Below, piece after piece: positions 34,884-44,449 of a stretch of DNA of 64,000 bases. This DNA is from Costertonia aggregata. GTDB lineage: Bacteria > Bacteroidota > Bacteroidia > Flavobacteriales > Flavobacteriaceae. Below the pieces are notes generated by a model. The model was not told the origin of the DNA. It saw only the letters and a program-made list of their open reading frames with translations, and searched no databases. The number at the start of each line of letters is the position of its first letter. Position 1 is the stretch's first letter. The stretch covers positions 1,027,501 through 1,091,500 of the forward strand of contig NZ_CP058595.1 of assembly GCF_013402795.1 (NCBI RefSeq), written 5' to 3'. The translations under genes and the position numbers were made by a program.

Positions 34884-35296
34884 TGGAAACTGTAGGATAT
34901 TCTAAAACACCTCTTTCAAAGAAGCTGGGGATAAAAGAAAAAATGAAGCTACTTACGGTTAACGAACCACGACCATATAAAGAATTCTTTTTTGAATTTC
35001 CGGATGCTGTTATCATAAATCCAAAACTTGAAAACCAAAGCCTTGACCTTATCCATATTTTCATAAAAACCAGAACAGAGCTTGCTGCCATTGTCAACAG
35101 AATAAAACCGCTATTAAAAAAAGAAGGAGTCCTTTGGGTAAGTTGGCCCAAAGGCTCTTCTACAATTAAGACAGAACTTAAAAGAGAACCTATTAGAGAT
35201 TATATCTTAAAAACTGGACTTGTTGACACTAAAGTGTGCGCAGTTGACTCGGATTGGTCTGGGCTAAAGTTTGTGTATCGTAAAGAAAATAGATGA
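34883..35296 (+). CDS. DUF3052 family protein
   Basis: A 137-residue protein with the GYSKTPLSKKLGIKEKMK signature at the N terminus, which is typical of DUF3052, and a C-terminal half with LKKEGVLWVSWPKGSS and DWSGLKFVYR. The function of the family is unknown; it is usually a small cytoplasmic protein next to regulators. The start codon overlaps the stop of the propeller gene. Confidence 0.85.
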   Translation: METVGYSKTPLSKKLGIKEKMKLLTVNEPRPYKEFFFEFPDAVIINPKLENQSLDLIHIFIKTRTELAAIVNRIKPLLKKEGVLWVSWPKGSSTIKTELKREPIRDYILKTGLVDTKVCAVDSDWSGLKFVYRKENR

Positions 35297-35299
35297 TTT

Positions 35300-35503
35300 A
35301 TGATAAAAAAGAAAAGCAAAACAAATCCACTAATTGCACCCATTCTTATGTGCGTTTTTACCGTTTTCGCATTTAAATTTGATAGTGAGGAAATTTATTG
35401 GCTTTGGGAACAAAAAACCGTTGTTCATATTCTACTTATCCAATCGGCAATATTCTTCGGATGTTTTGCTGTTTACATTAAGATTAAAGGAAAAAACAGA
35501 TAA
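35300..35503 (+). CDS. Small two-helix membrane protein
   Basis: The 67-residue product has a basic N terminus (MIKKKSKTNP), two hydrophobic helices (PILMCVFTVFAF and ILLIQSAIFFGCFAVYIKI) and a basic tail. No family is recognised. Spacing of 3 bases to the gene upstream and 27 to the racemase gene suggests an operon. Confidence 0.6.
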   Translation: MIKKKSKTNPLIAPILMCVFTVFAFKFDSEEIYWLWEQKTVVHILLIQSAIFFGCFAVYIKIKGKNR

Positions 35504-35530
35504 CAACTATAAACTTTCTTCAAAGCTCAT

Positions 35531-36226
35531 ATGAAAAAAATAGGATTAATAGGTGGTATGAGTTGGGAATCTACGCAAGTTTATTACCGAATAATAAATC
35601 AGTTGACCAGAGAGATTAAAGGGGGTCATCATTCTGCAAATTGTATTATCGACAGTTTGGATTTTGCAGAAGTAGAGAAATTTCAAAGTTCCAATAATTG
35701 GCAATCATTAAATGAAATGATGGCCAAATCGGCCAAAAATTTAGAACTTGCTGGCGCTGAATGCTTAGTTCTTTGTACTAACACAATGCACCTATGCAGT
35801 CCTTCGATAATCTCTCAAACTAACATTCCTTTTCTGCACATTGCAGAAGAGACTGGTAAAGCAATTTCTGAAAAAGGCTTAAAAAAAGTCCTTCTATTAG
35901 GAACCGATTTTACAATGAAAAGTCGGTTCTATTCAAAAATACTCAATGAAAATTTTGGAATAGAAGTGTGTATTCCAAACAATGAAGATAGAATAATAAT
36001 TCATCGTATAATTTATGAAGAGCTAGTGTTTGGAATCTTCACAATACAATCTAAGATTAAATACATCCGTATTATAGAAAAGGCAGTTGAGCTAGGCATA
36101 GAAGGTGTTATTCTTGGATGTACCGAAATCCCTCTTCTAATTAAGGATAGCGATATTAAGTTACCTGTTTTTGACACTACATATATCCACGCAGAAGCTG
36201 CCGTAAAGTTTTCAATCACTCAATAA
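35531..36226 (+). CDS. Aspartate/glutamate racemase family protein
   Basis: The 231-residue protein begins KIGLIGGMSWESTQVYY and has both catalytic cysteines of the cofactor-independent racemase fold, in LVLCTNTMH and ILGCTEIPLLI. It would interconvert L- and D-amino acids, most likely aspartate. It ends the cargo operon that begins with the DUF1761 gene. Confidence 0.92.
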   Translation: MKKIGLIGGMSWESTQVYYRIINQLTREIKGGHHSANCIIDSLDFAEVEKFQSSNNWQSLNEMMAKSAKNLELAGAECLVLCTNTMHLCSPSIISQTNIPFLHIAEETGKAISEKGLKKVLLLGTDFTMKSRFYSKILNENFGIEVCIPNNEDRIIIHRIIYEELVFGIFTIQSKIKYIRIIEKAVELGIEGVILGCTEIPLLIKDSDIKLPVFDTTYIHAEAAVKFSITQ

Positions 36227-36263
36227 TCACAGTCTGTCAAACCGGAATTTGCCATAGACTAAA

Positions 36264-36310
36264 GTAAATTTTTTACAATTATTTCTTTCCTGATAGCCAT
36301 TACTTTGTTG
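36264..36310 (+). promoter_or_regulatory. Cargo promoter motif, copy 2
   Basis: The exact 20-mer GTAAATTTTTTACAATTATT is followed after 19 bases by CTTTG, part of TTACTTTG, a near -7 box. The start codon at 36332 lies 48 bases after the motif. The same layout is seen at 33478. Confidence 0.55.
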
Positions 36311-36331
36311 TAAACAAAAACAAAAAGTACA

Positions 36332-36901
36332 ATGGCAAAAACATCTTATCAAATTGAACAAGAATTTATCAATGATATAAATTCAATAACAGGTAACGAC
36401 TTAAAATCCTGGTTAAAAATTATTGGGGAAACAAGCCTATCTAAACGCAATGAAATTTTGAACTGGTTAAAATCAGAGCATAATTTCAGACATCAAGATG
36501 CTTCACTACTTGCTGGAATCTATGTCAATGATGGCAAACCTGTCTATGCCGATTCAGGTGACCTATTAGAAAACCAGTTCAATAAGAAAGAACACCTAAG
36601 ACCGCTTTATGATACTTTGATGGAAGCGATACTCAAACGACTTCCCAATACCCGTATCGAAGCAAAGAAAACTTATGTCTCGCTCAATGCGAAGCGAGAA
36701 TATGCAGCTATCGGTATCAAGTCGAAGGAAATCCGCCTGGCAATGGATTTGGATGGTGAACCCAACGGTAGTGATTTTGTAAAACAAACCGGCATTGGTT
36801 GTATGCCACGGATTTCACATATGATAAAACTCAACCAGGCATCCCAGATTACGGACAACCTTTTGGATAAGATGGAAAAGGCGTATAAACGAATGGAATA
36901 A
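36332..36901 (+). CDS. DUF4287/DUF5655 protein
   Basis: A 189-residue protein with two parts: an N-terminal helical DUF4287-like region (LKSWLKIIGETSLSKRNEIL then WLKSEH) and a C-terminal DUF5655-like domain (LRPLYDTLMEAILKRLPNTRIEA as a shortened motif, then KTYVSLNAKREYAAI). Function unknown; the C-terminal domain is sometimes found in proteins that bind nucleic acid or small molecules. It is followed by a DinB gene after 11 bases. Confidence 0.82.
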   Translation: MAKTSYQIEQEFINDINSITGNDLKSWLKIIGETSLSKRNEILNWLKSEHNFRHQDASLLAGIYVNDGKPVYADSGDLLENQFNKKEHLRPLYDTLMEAILKRLPNTRIEAKKTYVSLNAKREYAAIGIKSKEIRLAMDLDGEPNGSDFVKQTGIGCMPRISHMIKLNQASQITDNLLDKMEKAYKRME

Positions 36902-36912
36902 TTCATCTGACT

Positions 36913-37377
36913 ATGGAAACACAACTATTAGAAACCTGGCAAATTCAAAACCAGCTTAACCTCTACTTGCTTGAGAGTATAGACGAAGCAGATTTAGATG
37001 CTGAAATGACGAGTAAAGGACGCTCAGTTTTTAAGCAATTCGCTCACATTAATAATGTCCGATTGATGTGGCTTAAAGAAGCTGCACCAGAAATTTACAG
37101 TAGTGCGCACAAAATTGAAATGGACAGCAATCCATCTAAGGAACTGCTTCAAGAGACACTGGCGACGACAGGTGAACTGATATTGATGTTATTATCCAAA
37201 GGCATAGCCGAAAACCGTATCAAAGGTTTTAAACCACATCCATTGGCCTTTTTGGGTTATTTAACGGCACACGAAGCGCATCATCGAAGTCAGATAATAA
37301 TAGCCCTTAAACAAATTGGAAAACCAGTTGGCAAAAAAATCGGTTTTGGATTATGGGAATGGGGCACTAAAATTTAA
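36913..37377 (+). CDS. DinB family protein
   Basis: A 154-residue four-helix protein. The histidine-rich metal-binding positions are in FAHINNVRLMWL and TAHEAHHRSQIIIALKQIG, the typical DinB/YfiT triad. Members act as metal-dependent thiol transferases or damage-inducible proteins. Its stop lies 4 bases before the sialidase-like gene. Confidence 0.88.
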   Translation: METQLLETWQIQNQLNLYLLESIDEADLDAEMTSKGRSVFKQFAHINNVRLMWLKEAAPEIYSSAHKIEMDSNPSKELLQETLATTGELILMLLSKGIAENRIKGFKPHPLAFLGYLTAHEAHHRSQIIIALKQIGKPVGKKIGFGLWEWGTKI

Positions 37378-37381
37378 GAGT

Positions 37382-38665
37382 ATGAGATATTTAATAATAG
37401 CCCTGAGTCTGCAAATTTTCATTTTCAGTTGCAACGCACAGATAAGACCCGAAAATGAAGTTTTAATCAGTGAAGGCATCAATTTCCCCATAACCGAACC
37501 TCATTTCGTGATTAACCCTAATAACGAACAACATTATCTCGTGGCTGCCATTGTCGCCACTGAACCCGAAGTGCTGGATTCCAATTTCCCAGCCAGCCAT
37601 ATCGTATTGTTTCAATCCTATGATGCGGGACTGACTTGGGTGGCAGAACATTTTGACGATAATGTTTCCCTGGGCGCAGACCCTTGGCTGGCATTAAACG
37701 ATATGGGAACGGTGATTCTCTCGGCGTTGACCAAATTCAAGGATAAAAAACCTGTCTATTTAGCGACCTATACTTCTACTGACGAGGGAAAAACTTGGGA
37801 ATATTCACAGAATTTTGGATTCGGGCACGACAGGCAATCTATGATTTTGAATCCCAAAACACAGGAATTTCTTATTGTTTCCAGTAAATATTTACAGGAT
37901 GATAGAAACCGTCGTCGTAGTGGTTTGATGGCCATTCAACTGAGCAGTAAAGGTACATTTATGCGAAGCAGCACCTATCTGCACGGCAATGTAGATATTC
38001 AGATGAATATGCCAGTGATGACCACGGAAGGTGAATTGCTTATTCCCTATATCGGGTATTTATCGAACAATAAAATGTTGAAACAGAAGAATACTTGGTT
38101 ATTACCTTCAGATAATTTTGGAAAGACTTTTCACGACCCTTTATTGATGTTCAATGCCACTACGGGTCACACTAATATCGTTATAGATACTACTTCAAAT
38201 TTTAAAAACAGGATATATAGCCTAAAAGCATTAGGTGCATTCAGGGAATTCAAGGGTTTTGAATTGCTCTATTCCGATAACGCTGGGGAATCTTGGTCAG
38301 ACCAAAAAAGAATCGGACAATCAACTGGTAAATCCGACTATATGCGCAATGCGAATATGGCTGTAAACAAGGATGGAACACTCGCTATTTTCTGGTATGA
38401 CCGTAGAAATCATCCCGATAAAAATGATATCTACTTTACGGCTTCGACCGATGGCGGAATTACCTTCCTTCCAGAAATACGGATAACCAAAGTATCTACC
38501 ATCCCAACAACAGATGCCAACGGTTGGACTGGAAAGCGCTGGGCTGTTGGCGGCGATTATTCAGGCATTCAGCCGTTATCGAACGGAAGTTTTCAAATTG
38601 TTTGGGCAGATAGCCGAAACGGATTCTATCAATTATTTACTAAAAATATAAAGATTGAAAAATGA
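37382..38665 (+). CDS. Sialidase-like beta-propeller lipoprotein with Asp boxes
   Basis: From ATG 37382 (MRYLIIALSLQIFIFSCNAQ) the 427-residue product is a predicted lipoprotein. It has four Asp boxes of the SxDxGxTW type: SYDAGLTW, STDEGKTW, SDNAGESW and STDGGITF. These define a six-bladed exo-alpha-sialidase-like propeller. The catalytic Arg triad is not obvious, so it may bind rather than cleave glycans. The start codon upstream in frame lies inside dinB and is rejected. Confidence 0.83.
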   Translation: MRYLIIALSLQIFIFSCNAQIRPENEVLISEGINFPITEPHFVINPNNEQHYLVAAIVATEPEVLDSNFPASHIVLFQSYDAGLTWVAEHFDDNVSLGADPWLALNDMGTVILSALTKFKDKKPVYLATYTSTDEGKTWEYSQNFGFGHDRQSMILNPKTQEFLIVSSKYLQDDRNRRRSGLMAIQLSSKGTFMRSSTYLHGNVDIQMNMPVMTTEGELLIPYIGYLSNNKMLKQKNTWLLPSDNFGKTFHDPLLMFNATTGHTNIVIDTTSNFKNRIYSLKALGAFREFKGFELLYSDNAGESWSDQKRIGQSTGKSDYMRNANMAVNKDGTLAIFWYDRRNHPDKNDIYFTASTDGGITFLPEIRITKVSTIPTTDANGWTGKRWAVGGDYSGIQPLSNGSFQIVWADSRNGFYQLFTKNIKIEK

Positions 38666-39084
38666 AAAAGATAATCATAATACTCGTATTTATTCTTGTA
38701 GCCTGTAAGAACGATGATGATAGCCAAGGGCAATGTTTGGAACCACCTTGTGGTACCATAAATCCATCTGCAATAAACTTGACCGTATTTACCGAGATAG
38801 ATGGACTGGAATCAATTACTGTTTTTTATGAAGGTGATTCGGAAGCTTTGGATTTAGATGGCCTCGATGTGGCCAACCAGGTTTTCTTTTCCTGCTGGCA
38901 GGAAGTTCAGACACTCGCTTTGAACAGCGCAACCATTGTTATCGCCGGTCAGGAAACAGATGTCGATAACATTGACAATAATGCAAATAGCAATTTGGTT
39001 TCGCTTAATGTAATTGAAATTGAAGGTGACATTGTACTATCGCTACAAGATTATACCGAATGTGAGGATGTCATTGACAACTAG
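38662..39084 (+). CDS. Small lipoprotein, unknown function
   Basis: The 140-residue product has a lipobox cysteine (ILVACKNDDD) followed by an acidic tether typical of Bacteroidota surface lipoproteins. The remainder is a short beta-rich domain with several cysteines. It overlaps the sialidase-like gene by four bases, so the two are probably made together and displayed at the envelope. Confidence 0.75.
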   Translation: MKKIIIILVFILVACKNDDDSQGQCLEPPCGTINPSAINLTVFTEIDGLESITVFYEGDSEALDLDGLDVANQVFFSCWQEVQTLALNSATIVIAGQETDVDNIDNNANSNLVSLNVIEIEGDIVLSLQDYTECEDVIDN

Positions 39085-39160
39085 TTTCCAACAGGTACTT
39101 TAATTCACCTTTTTGATTGGTCAAATAGTATTTCGACCTGACTTAAAAACATATTTTAAA

Positions 39161-40597
39161 ATGAAAAAAATCCTTTATATAGTAATTGTAAGTATTTTTT
39201 TATTTTCATTTAACGCAAACGCTCAATCACTTCCAGACCGAGAGTGCAACTGTAGTGAAGTATTTGAAGAGCTTACAGAAAAGCTTGAATCAAATTATCT
39301 CGCATATAAAAAGCTGGTCGAGGCTGACCAAGAAAAAAAGTACAAGAATTTAAAGCATAGTTACAACCGATTGCTTAAAAACCTAACCGCTGATAACTGC
39401 ACCCGTATGCTACAGTTGTTTCTTCAAGAGTTTGATGATGGACATCTCTTTGTATTCGAAGAGCCTGAATATACTTCTAAGGAAAAGGCAATTCTTCAGC
39501 GCGAAGCCAAGAAAAACCGTAAGAATGTTGATGCCGTTCTCAAAAAACTCGAAGAGCAAGGCCACGGAAAGGTCACTGGAATATGGTCGGACGGTAATTA
39601 TGAGATTGCCGTGATTCAGGAAGGGGAATACTTCAAAGGCTATACTATCACTTGGTCGGATACGCTACCAGCAGGAAGTCTGTTGGCATCTTTCAAAAAA
39701 GGAAATATGAATGGAAGAATGCACGGAACTTGGTACAACTATAACAATGAGCCCAAGTTTATTGAGGCCGACCTATCTAAGGAAAACACATTACTTAATT
39801 TCTCTAGTGAAAATAAATGGGGACGAATTGTAGGGAAACCGAAACGTGAGGTAGCAATAACCAACAAAGATGATATTACCCAGCCTTCCATTCAGTTTTT
39901 GGATGACGAAACCACATTGTTTACCATCCCTTCATTCAGTTCTGACCCAAGCTATTTACAACAATTACTTCTAAAGAACGCAGAATCTGTAGCGACCAGA
40001 ACAAAACTAATTATTGACGTCCGCGGAAATACTGGCGGGAATGCCGTTTACTTTGGTTTTATTCCTGTTTATGCTACGCAAGGCTTGTCTGCAAGTGTAC
40101 CGGGCGAAGTTCTGGCTTCTGAAGATACCAAGAACTATTTTGAACGACTGGTAAAGAGCAATCCGAATTTATACCAACCTGTAGTTAACCGAATAGAAAA
40201 AAATATGGGCGAAATTGTAGAAGGACCAGCTTATCCCGCGAGACCCTTCGAATCTTATCCCTCAAAAATTGAAAAGGTTGCTATCCTTGCCGATGGCGCT
40301 TGTGCGAGTGCGTGTGAATCTTTCATTTTGCACTCAAAGGCAATGAGTAACAAAGTGAAAGTGTACGGTAGCAATACCGCAGGGGTTATTGATTATACAA
40401 GTGTTACGATAGTAAAGTTATTTTCCTCTGGAAATCAAAATATCTATTTCGGCTTCCCAACAAGTTCCCTTAGCAAAAGTTATTTAACGGATGCATATCC
40501 AAATGGATATAATACAACAGGTATTAATCCTGATGTTACCATTCCATCTACGGTAGCTGATAAGGTTTTATACGTGATGGAAAAGATGGATGAATAG
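39161..40597 (+). CDS. S41 family (tail-specific) peptidase
   Basis: From ATG 39161 the 478-residue product has a signal peptide (ILYIVIVSIFLFSFNANAQ). The C-terminal S41 fold shows DVRGNTGGNAVYF and the nucleophile segment ADGACASACESFILHSK, where Ser and the following Lys form the catalytic dyad region. It would be a periplasmic or outer-surface serine protease. The ATG of the longer frame at 39113 is rejected because it removes the signal peptide from the N terminus. Confidence 0.87.
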   Translation: MKKILYIVIVSIFLFSFNANAQSLPDRECNCSEVFEELTEKLESNYLAYKKLVEADQEKKYKNLKHSYNRLLKNLTADNCTRMLQLFLQEFDDGHLFVFEEPEYTSKEKAILQREAKKNRKNVDAVLKKLEEQGHGKVTGIWSDGNYEIAVIQEGEYFKGYTITWSDTLPAGSLLASFKKGNMNGRMHGTWYNYNNEPKFIEADLSKENTLLNFSSENKWGRIVGKPKREVAITNKDDITQPSIQFLDDETTLFTIPSFSSDPSYLQQLLLKNAESVATRTKLIIDVRGNTGGNAVYFGFIPVYATQGLSASVPGEVLASEDTKNYFERLVKSNPNLYQPVVNRIEKNMGEIVEGPAYPARPFESYPSKIEKVAILADGACASACESFILHSKAMSNKVKVYGSNTAGVIDYTSVTIVKLFSSGNQNIYFGFPTSSLSKSYLTDAYPNGYNTTGINPDVTIPSTVADKVLYVMEKMDE

Positions 40598-40767
40598 ACA
40601 GCTTTGGGGTAAAAATAGGGAACAAAATAGGTTTTTATCAAACCACTAATCTCTCTAAAAATACTTGTCTCAGTAGAGCAGAAGAATAGTTCTGACAGAG
40701 ACAACAAGTGAAATATTAATGAATTTAAGTTGAAAACCGCTTTGGAAATCTTCAGTAGAAAAATTAT

Positions 40768-41625
40768 ATGCAAACTAGTATTAAAAACATACTTGATGAA
40801 TACAAAAATGAGATTGAAGATGTAGGTCTAGGGAACCTGGAAGATTTCTTGGTCGTGGAAAAAGGTATACAGATTTCTCGCAGATGCATCCAGAGTCTAA
40901 GGGTCTTACTAAGAAATAAAGAGTTTGATAGTCCAGAAGATGAGATTAGGTTCTTTAAAGAGCAAAAACCCTGTGTGTACACAAAAATAAAGTTCTATTC
41001 TAAGCTATATCAATTTCTATTGAGACGACCTCAAGGGAGTTTAAACAAACAACGCCGATTTATTGACCAAGAAATTGAAAAGTTGCAAGAAGACATTCGC
41101 GAGAATTTAGATTTTGTAAAATACTATCGAGAAGGTAGCACCTATCTCGACAAGTACTATTTCCTACGAGGAAAAGATGAAGTAAAATTGATTACCGATA
41201 CCTCATATTATCTTACTGACAACGAATTCTCAATAAGTCACGATAATCTAGTTGCAGAAATTCTGGCGTATGATTTGCTTATAAATCATTACCAAAAGCT
41301 TTTGAGCGATTTACGTTTTCTTAGAAAAAATGGTTTAAAGGCCCAAAAGGCTACTAGTTATCATCATAAAAGAAGCCTAAAATGGACGGCTACAAAAACT
41401 GACTTAATCGAATTGCTTTATGCACTACATACCTCAGGTGCAATCGAAGATGGTCAAATCTCAATCAAGCAATTGGCCGAGGCCTGTGAAGAGCTATTTG
41501 AACTGGAATTTGATAACGTTTATAGGACATATCTGGAAATAAAAGGACGCAAAAATGATAGAACCAAATTCTTGGATAGGCTTAAAACAAGTTTAATGGT
41601 AAAAATCGAAAAAGATGAACTTTAA
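40768..41625 (+). CDS. RteC domain protein
   Basis: A 285-residue helical protein with the RteC-type C terminus (WTATKTDLIELLYALHTSGAI, then VYRTYLEIKGRKNDRTKFLD). In CTnDOT, RteC binds upstream of the excision genes and starts excision. A paralogue is encoded at 61265-62107. It stands alone, convergent with the lipoprotein gene of the tra operon, and a weak AGAGA/TCTCT hairpin at 41648-41662 lies between them. Confidence 0.9.
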   Translation: MQTSIKNILDEYKNEIEDVGLGNLEDFLVVEKGIQISRRCIQSLRVLLRNKEFDSPEDEIRFFKEQKPCVYTKIKFYSKLYQFLLRRPQGSLNKQRRFIDQEIEKLQEDIRENLDFVKYYREGSTYLDKYYFLRGKDEVKLITDTSYYLTDNEFSISHDNLVAEILAYDLLINHYQKLLSDLRFLRKNGLKAQKATSYHHKRSLKWTATKTDLIELLYALHTSGAIEDGQISIKQLAEACEELFELEFDNVYRTYLEIKGRKNDRTKFLDRLKTSLMVKIEKDEL

Positions 41626-41665
41626 GTTTATTGTAATTAGAGCAGTTAGAGACTTAATCTCTCTC

Positions 41666-42037
41666 TTAAAATGGCGCTTTATCTTTTGAACCTCTCGCAT
41701 CTGCCAACCACTTTCCATCTTGCTTAACCAGTTTGAAAATACCAGGCGTTTTGTCATAAGCTGTGGTATATTTTACCCAAGCCACGTCGCCCATAATCGT
41801 GTCCTGCAAAACAGTAAAATTGGAATCATCTTTTGGCGTAGCGTTGAACATATTTATGGTATTCATATAGTTAGAATATGCCTGTGGTGTCGAGTTGGCT
41901 TTTAAGGTTTCTTCATCCTTTTCATAAAAGCTTTCGATAACAACTTGGGCTGTAGCACTTGGTCCTGAAACTTTAGTTGTGGAATCAGCACACGAAAGGA
42001 ACAGCAGTACGAGGAATAAAACAACAATATTTTTCAT
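41666..42037 (-). CDS. DUF4878-like lipoprotein of the tra operon
   Basis: A 123-residue protein with a lipoprotein signal (VLFLVLLFLSCADS) and a small NTF2-like domain with WVKYTTAYDKTPGIFKLVKQ and WLADA. DUF4878-type lipoproteins are frequent next to transfer genes and may stabilise the outer-membrane part of the channel. It is the last gene of the minus-strand tra operon, 7 bases after traN. Confidence 0.78.
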   Translation of the reverse strand: MKNIVVLFLVLLFLSCADSTTKVSGPSATAQVVIESFYEKDEETLKANSTPQAYSNYMNTINMFNATPKDDSNFTVLQDTIMGDVAWVKYTTAYDKTPGIFKLVKQDGKWLADARGSKDKAPF

Positions 42038-42044
42038 AATGACT

Positions 42045-42908
42045 TTAATTTGGGTTATTGATATATTTGTGCGATAGTTTCATTTCAATATTTCGTTCAC
42101 CATCCTTTTCATTCAGTTCTAAAATTGCCCTGCGGTCATTGGATAACGAGAACTTGGGCAACACATAAACGAACCGTACCGTTTCACTTTCTGCAATTTT
42201 CAAAGGCAGACTATGTTTGTGTATCGGCTCTTGATACAAACGTTGTAGCGATTTCTTTTTTCCTTTTTGTCGAGTTTCGATGGAAAGGTTCAAGAAATTA
42301 AGGTCGTAATCCAAGGTAGAATTGTTCTCAATCTGGATAACGAAGTAGAGCTCTTCTTTATCAAAAACGATATTCTCAACACTCAAAACAATACCTTCAT
42401 TCCGCTTTTTAATTCGACCAATACGCTGTTTTCTATTGAGCAGATACGAGCAGAATTTTTGGTAATGGTATGTTCTGTTATCTACCTGCTCTTCAGAAGA
42501 TTCAGCAAGAATTGAATCGGTTACAGTCGGTTTTTCATTCCCGATACTATTTGATTCTGGAATGAAATAATTGAGCTTAGAAAGCTGTTTTTTATACCTT
42601 ACAATATACGAAAAAATTGAACCATTTCGGTTGACTACCAGCAAATTACTTTCCTTTCCTGGCTTGGCTTGAAGAAGTCCGAAATATTGTTCTTTCTCAC
42701 GATTGTAGGTAAAGACAAAATTGTCTGAACCGGTTATGCCTTGCCTAATAGGTTCTGGAAAGAATAGCGCGACGTTTTTGGTTTCGTTCGCGTAAATGGT
42801 GTCGAGTATGTGCGTAGTTTGTGCGTGCGCTGTAGCCTGTGCCGAGCATAGTCGAGGTGTGAAAGCAAAAATAAAGAGCATTATGAATATATGATTATAT
42901 CGTCTCAT
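42045..42908 (-). CDS. traN: Conjugative transfer protein TraN (VirB9-like)
   Basis: A 287-residue exported protein with a signal peptide and beta-rich domains, including IFDKEELYFVIQIENNS-type segments (VFDKEELYFVIQIENN). TraN forms the outer part of the Bacteroidota transfer channel. The bases encoding residues 17-24 and beyond (42836-42859) match a REP-like element, so the signal-peptide cleavage region (FTPRLCSAQ) seems to have been built or altered by such an insertion. It overlaps traM by four bases. Confidence 0.87.
   Translation of the reverse strand: MRRYNHIFIMLFIFAFTPRLCSAQATAHAQTTHILDTIYANETKNVALFFPEPIRQGITGSDNFVFTYNREKEQYFGLLQAKPGKESNLLVVNRNGSIFSYIVRYKKQLSKLNYFIPESNSIGNEKPTVTDSILAESSEEQVDNRTYHYQKFCSYLLNRKQRIGRIKKRNEGIVLSVENIVFDKEELYFVIQIENNSTLDYDLNFLNLSIETRQKGKKKSLQRLYQEPIHKHSLPLKIAESETVRFVYVLPKFSLSNDRRAILELNEKDGERNIEMKLSHKYINNPN
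42836..42859. repeat. REP-like sequence inside traN
   Basis: On the plus strand CCTGTGCCGAGC-ATAGTCGAGGTG matches the element at 18999-19022 in 19 of 24 positions. Here it keeps the traN frame open and encodes part of the signal peptide. Confidence 0.55.
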
Positions 42909-43834
42909 AGCTTTGGTTTTAAAATTAATCTGTAATTGTTCAGTACGGTTACTTTTACCCTTCGGTTAGAACGCCTGAATACTTGTGTAAGTCCGCCAAC
43001 TTGTGGGACACTGGGGATATTTATATCACCAATAACATCATCGAGCACCTCTCTCGTAGCTTCTTCCCTAAAGTTGTTCTCAACATAGATGCCCTCGCTA
43101 CCGTCTTGCAAATCGAATGCTTTGAGTTTGGTGGGATGGTGCTTTATGTTTTCAATCTCAATCAATGCACGATTGGGCTGAAAGCTGATAAACCCAAATA
43201 TCGGTGTGTTCTTTGGCATCAGTTTGCCATTTATTGTAGCAGCTTTGGTAAGGCGCATCCGTAGTCGAGTATTTGCTTGAACAACTTGGTCACCATCTAC
43301 GACTACGTAAATCGTTTCATCAGTATTGCCGATAATTGAAACTTCATTGGGCTTGGGCGAAGCTGCAAAGAACAGTTGATGTTCCAGGCCCAATTCCTTA
43401 GCTTCAATTTTTTGTTCTCTTTTAACTTCGGCTGAATCCACTTTTGGTGTATTTTTTTGGGGTGCTCGCCTTTGCCCCAAATGTTGATACCGTTTTTCGG
43501 AATACTTAATCTTGCCAGCATCATAGATACTGTCAACAATGCGTTCCTTTTCACGTTCCGGTAAATCTGGGTCGTAAAAGCCCAAGGAATCAATCAGCTT
43601 TTCATCATAGATGCTGGGTGCATTGGTTTCACGTACTTCCTTGAGGTCGTTAATAGCATCGAGTTTGGACTCATATTCCTTTTGGCTTTCTTCCAAATCA
43701 GGAACTAAGGTCTGTTGCAGGCTTTCATTCTCGCTATCATCATCGCCCATTATCATTACAGAATAGGAAATGAGGAATATGAAAATTACGGCCAATACAG
43801 CTGCGAATACTATTTTGTTTTTTTCAACTTTCAT
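42905..43834 (-). CDS. traM: Conjugative transfer protein TraM (VirB10-like)
   Basis: A 309-residue protein with one N-terminal membrane helix (IVFAAVLAVIFIFLISYSVM), a charged, coiled and proline-containing middle region and a C-terminal beta domain (LRMRLTKAATINGKLMPKNT). This is the VirB10-like layout that spans inner membrane and periplasm. It overlaps traK by 11 bases and traN by four. The small traL gene that separates traK and traM in CTnDOT is missing here. Confidence 0.87.
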   Translation of the reverse strand: MKVEKNKIVFAAVLAVIFIFLISYSVMIMGDDDSENESLQQTLVPDLEESQKEYESKLDAINDLKEVRETNAPSIYDEKLIDSLGFYDPDLPEREKERIVDSIYDAGKIKYSEKRYQHLGQRRAPQKNTPKVDSAEVKREQKIEAKELGLEHQLFFAASPKPNEVSIIGNTDETIYVVVDGDQVVQANTRLRMRLTKAATINGKLMPKNTPIFGFISFQPNRALIEIENIKHHPTKLKAFDLQDGSEGIYVENNFREEATREVLDDVIGDINIPSVPQVGGLTQVFRRSNRRVKVTVLNNYRLILKPKL

Positions 43835-44438
43835 CGTTTAATTTTTTTAAGGTGTTTTCAAAGTAATTCGTAATCAAAAGTCCGTGCGGATTGTTGGGAA
43901 AGTTCCGGTCCACCATAATCAGGTTTCCGGTGGAAACCAATTCGTAAGTGTCGATAATTGAGCCTCTATTGATTTCAAAAATGGTCGTCGTAGTGAAACT
44001 GTACGTACCGTTGCTTTCTGAAATTTTTGAATCAATACTCAATACTTTTTGAACCAAGGAATACTGTAACAATCTGTTATAAACGCCATCCGCTTTTTTC
44101 TGACGGTACAGATTGTCCACGGAACTATTGCCTAACCAAAGCGCCTTTTTCAAATTCCTTTCATAATTGCTCGCATCGATGTTGTAGAAGTAGTTATGAA
44201 ACAATTCCAGATGTGCGAGAGCTTCCACCTTGAAATTTTCTTTTTGGGTAACGAGTTTTAAGGGAATAATACTGCCATTGGTATTGATGGCGAATGCACT
44301 ATTGAGCGCCTTTTGATTAGTGTTGAATACCACCCAAACTGAAAAGGTGCTGGACAGCAACGCACAGACAACGACTGCCAAAACAATAAACCGATTCAGT
44401 TTTAGGACGTTATAGATATTCTTGTAAGGTGTTTTCAT
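43824..44438 (-). CDS. traK: Conjugative transfer protein TraK (VirB8-like)
   Basis: A 204-residue protein with an N-terminal cytoplasmic tail, one membrane helix (FIVLAVVVCALLSSTFSVWVV) and a periplasmic NTF2-like domain of about 160 residues. The order traJ-traK-traM and the family pattern support the call. It acts as an assembly factor at the inner membrane. Confidence 0.88.
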   Translation of the reverse strand: MKTPYKNIYNVLKLNRFIVLAVVVCALLSSTFSVWVVFNTNQKALNSAFAINTNGSIIPLKLVTQKENFKVEALAHLELFHNYFYNIDASNYERNLKKALWLGNSSVDNLYRQKKADGVYNRLLQYSLVQKVLSIDSKISESNGTYSFTTTTIFEINRGSIIDTYELVSTGNLIMVDRNFPNNPHGLLITNYFENTLKKLNDES

Positions 44439-44449
44439 TTTGAACTGAA

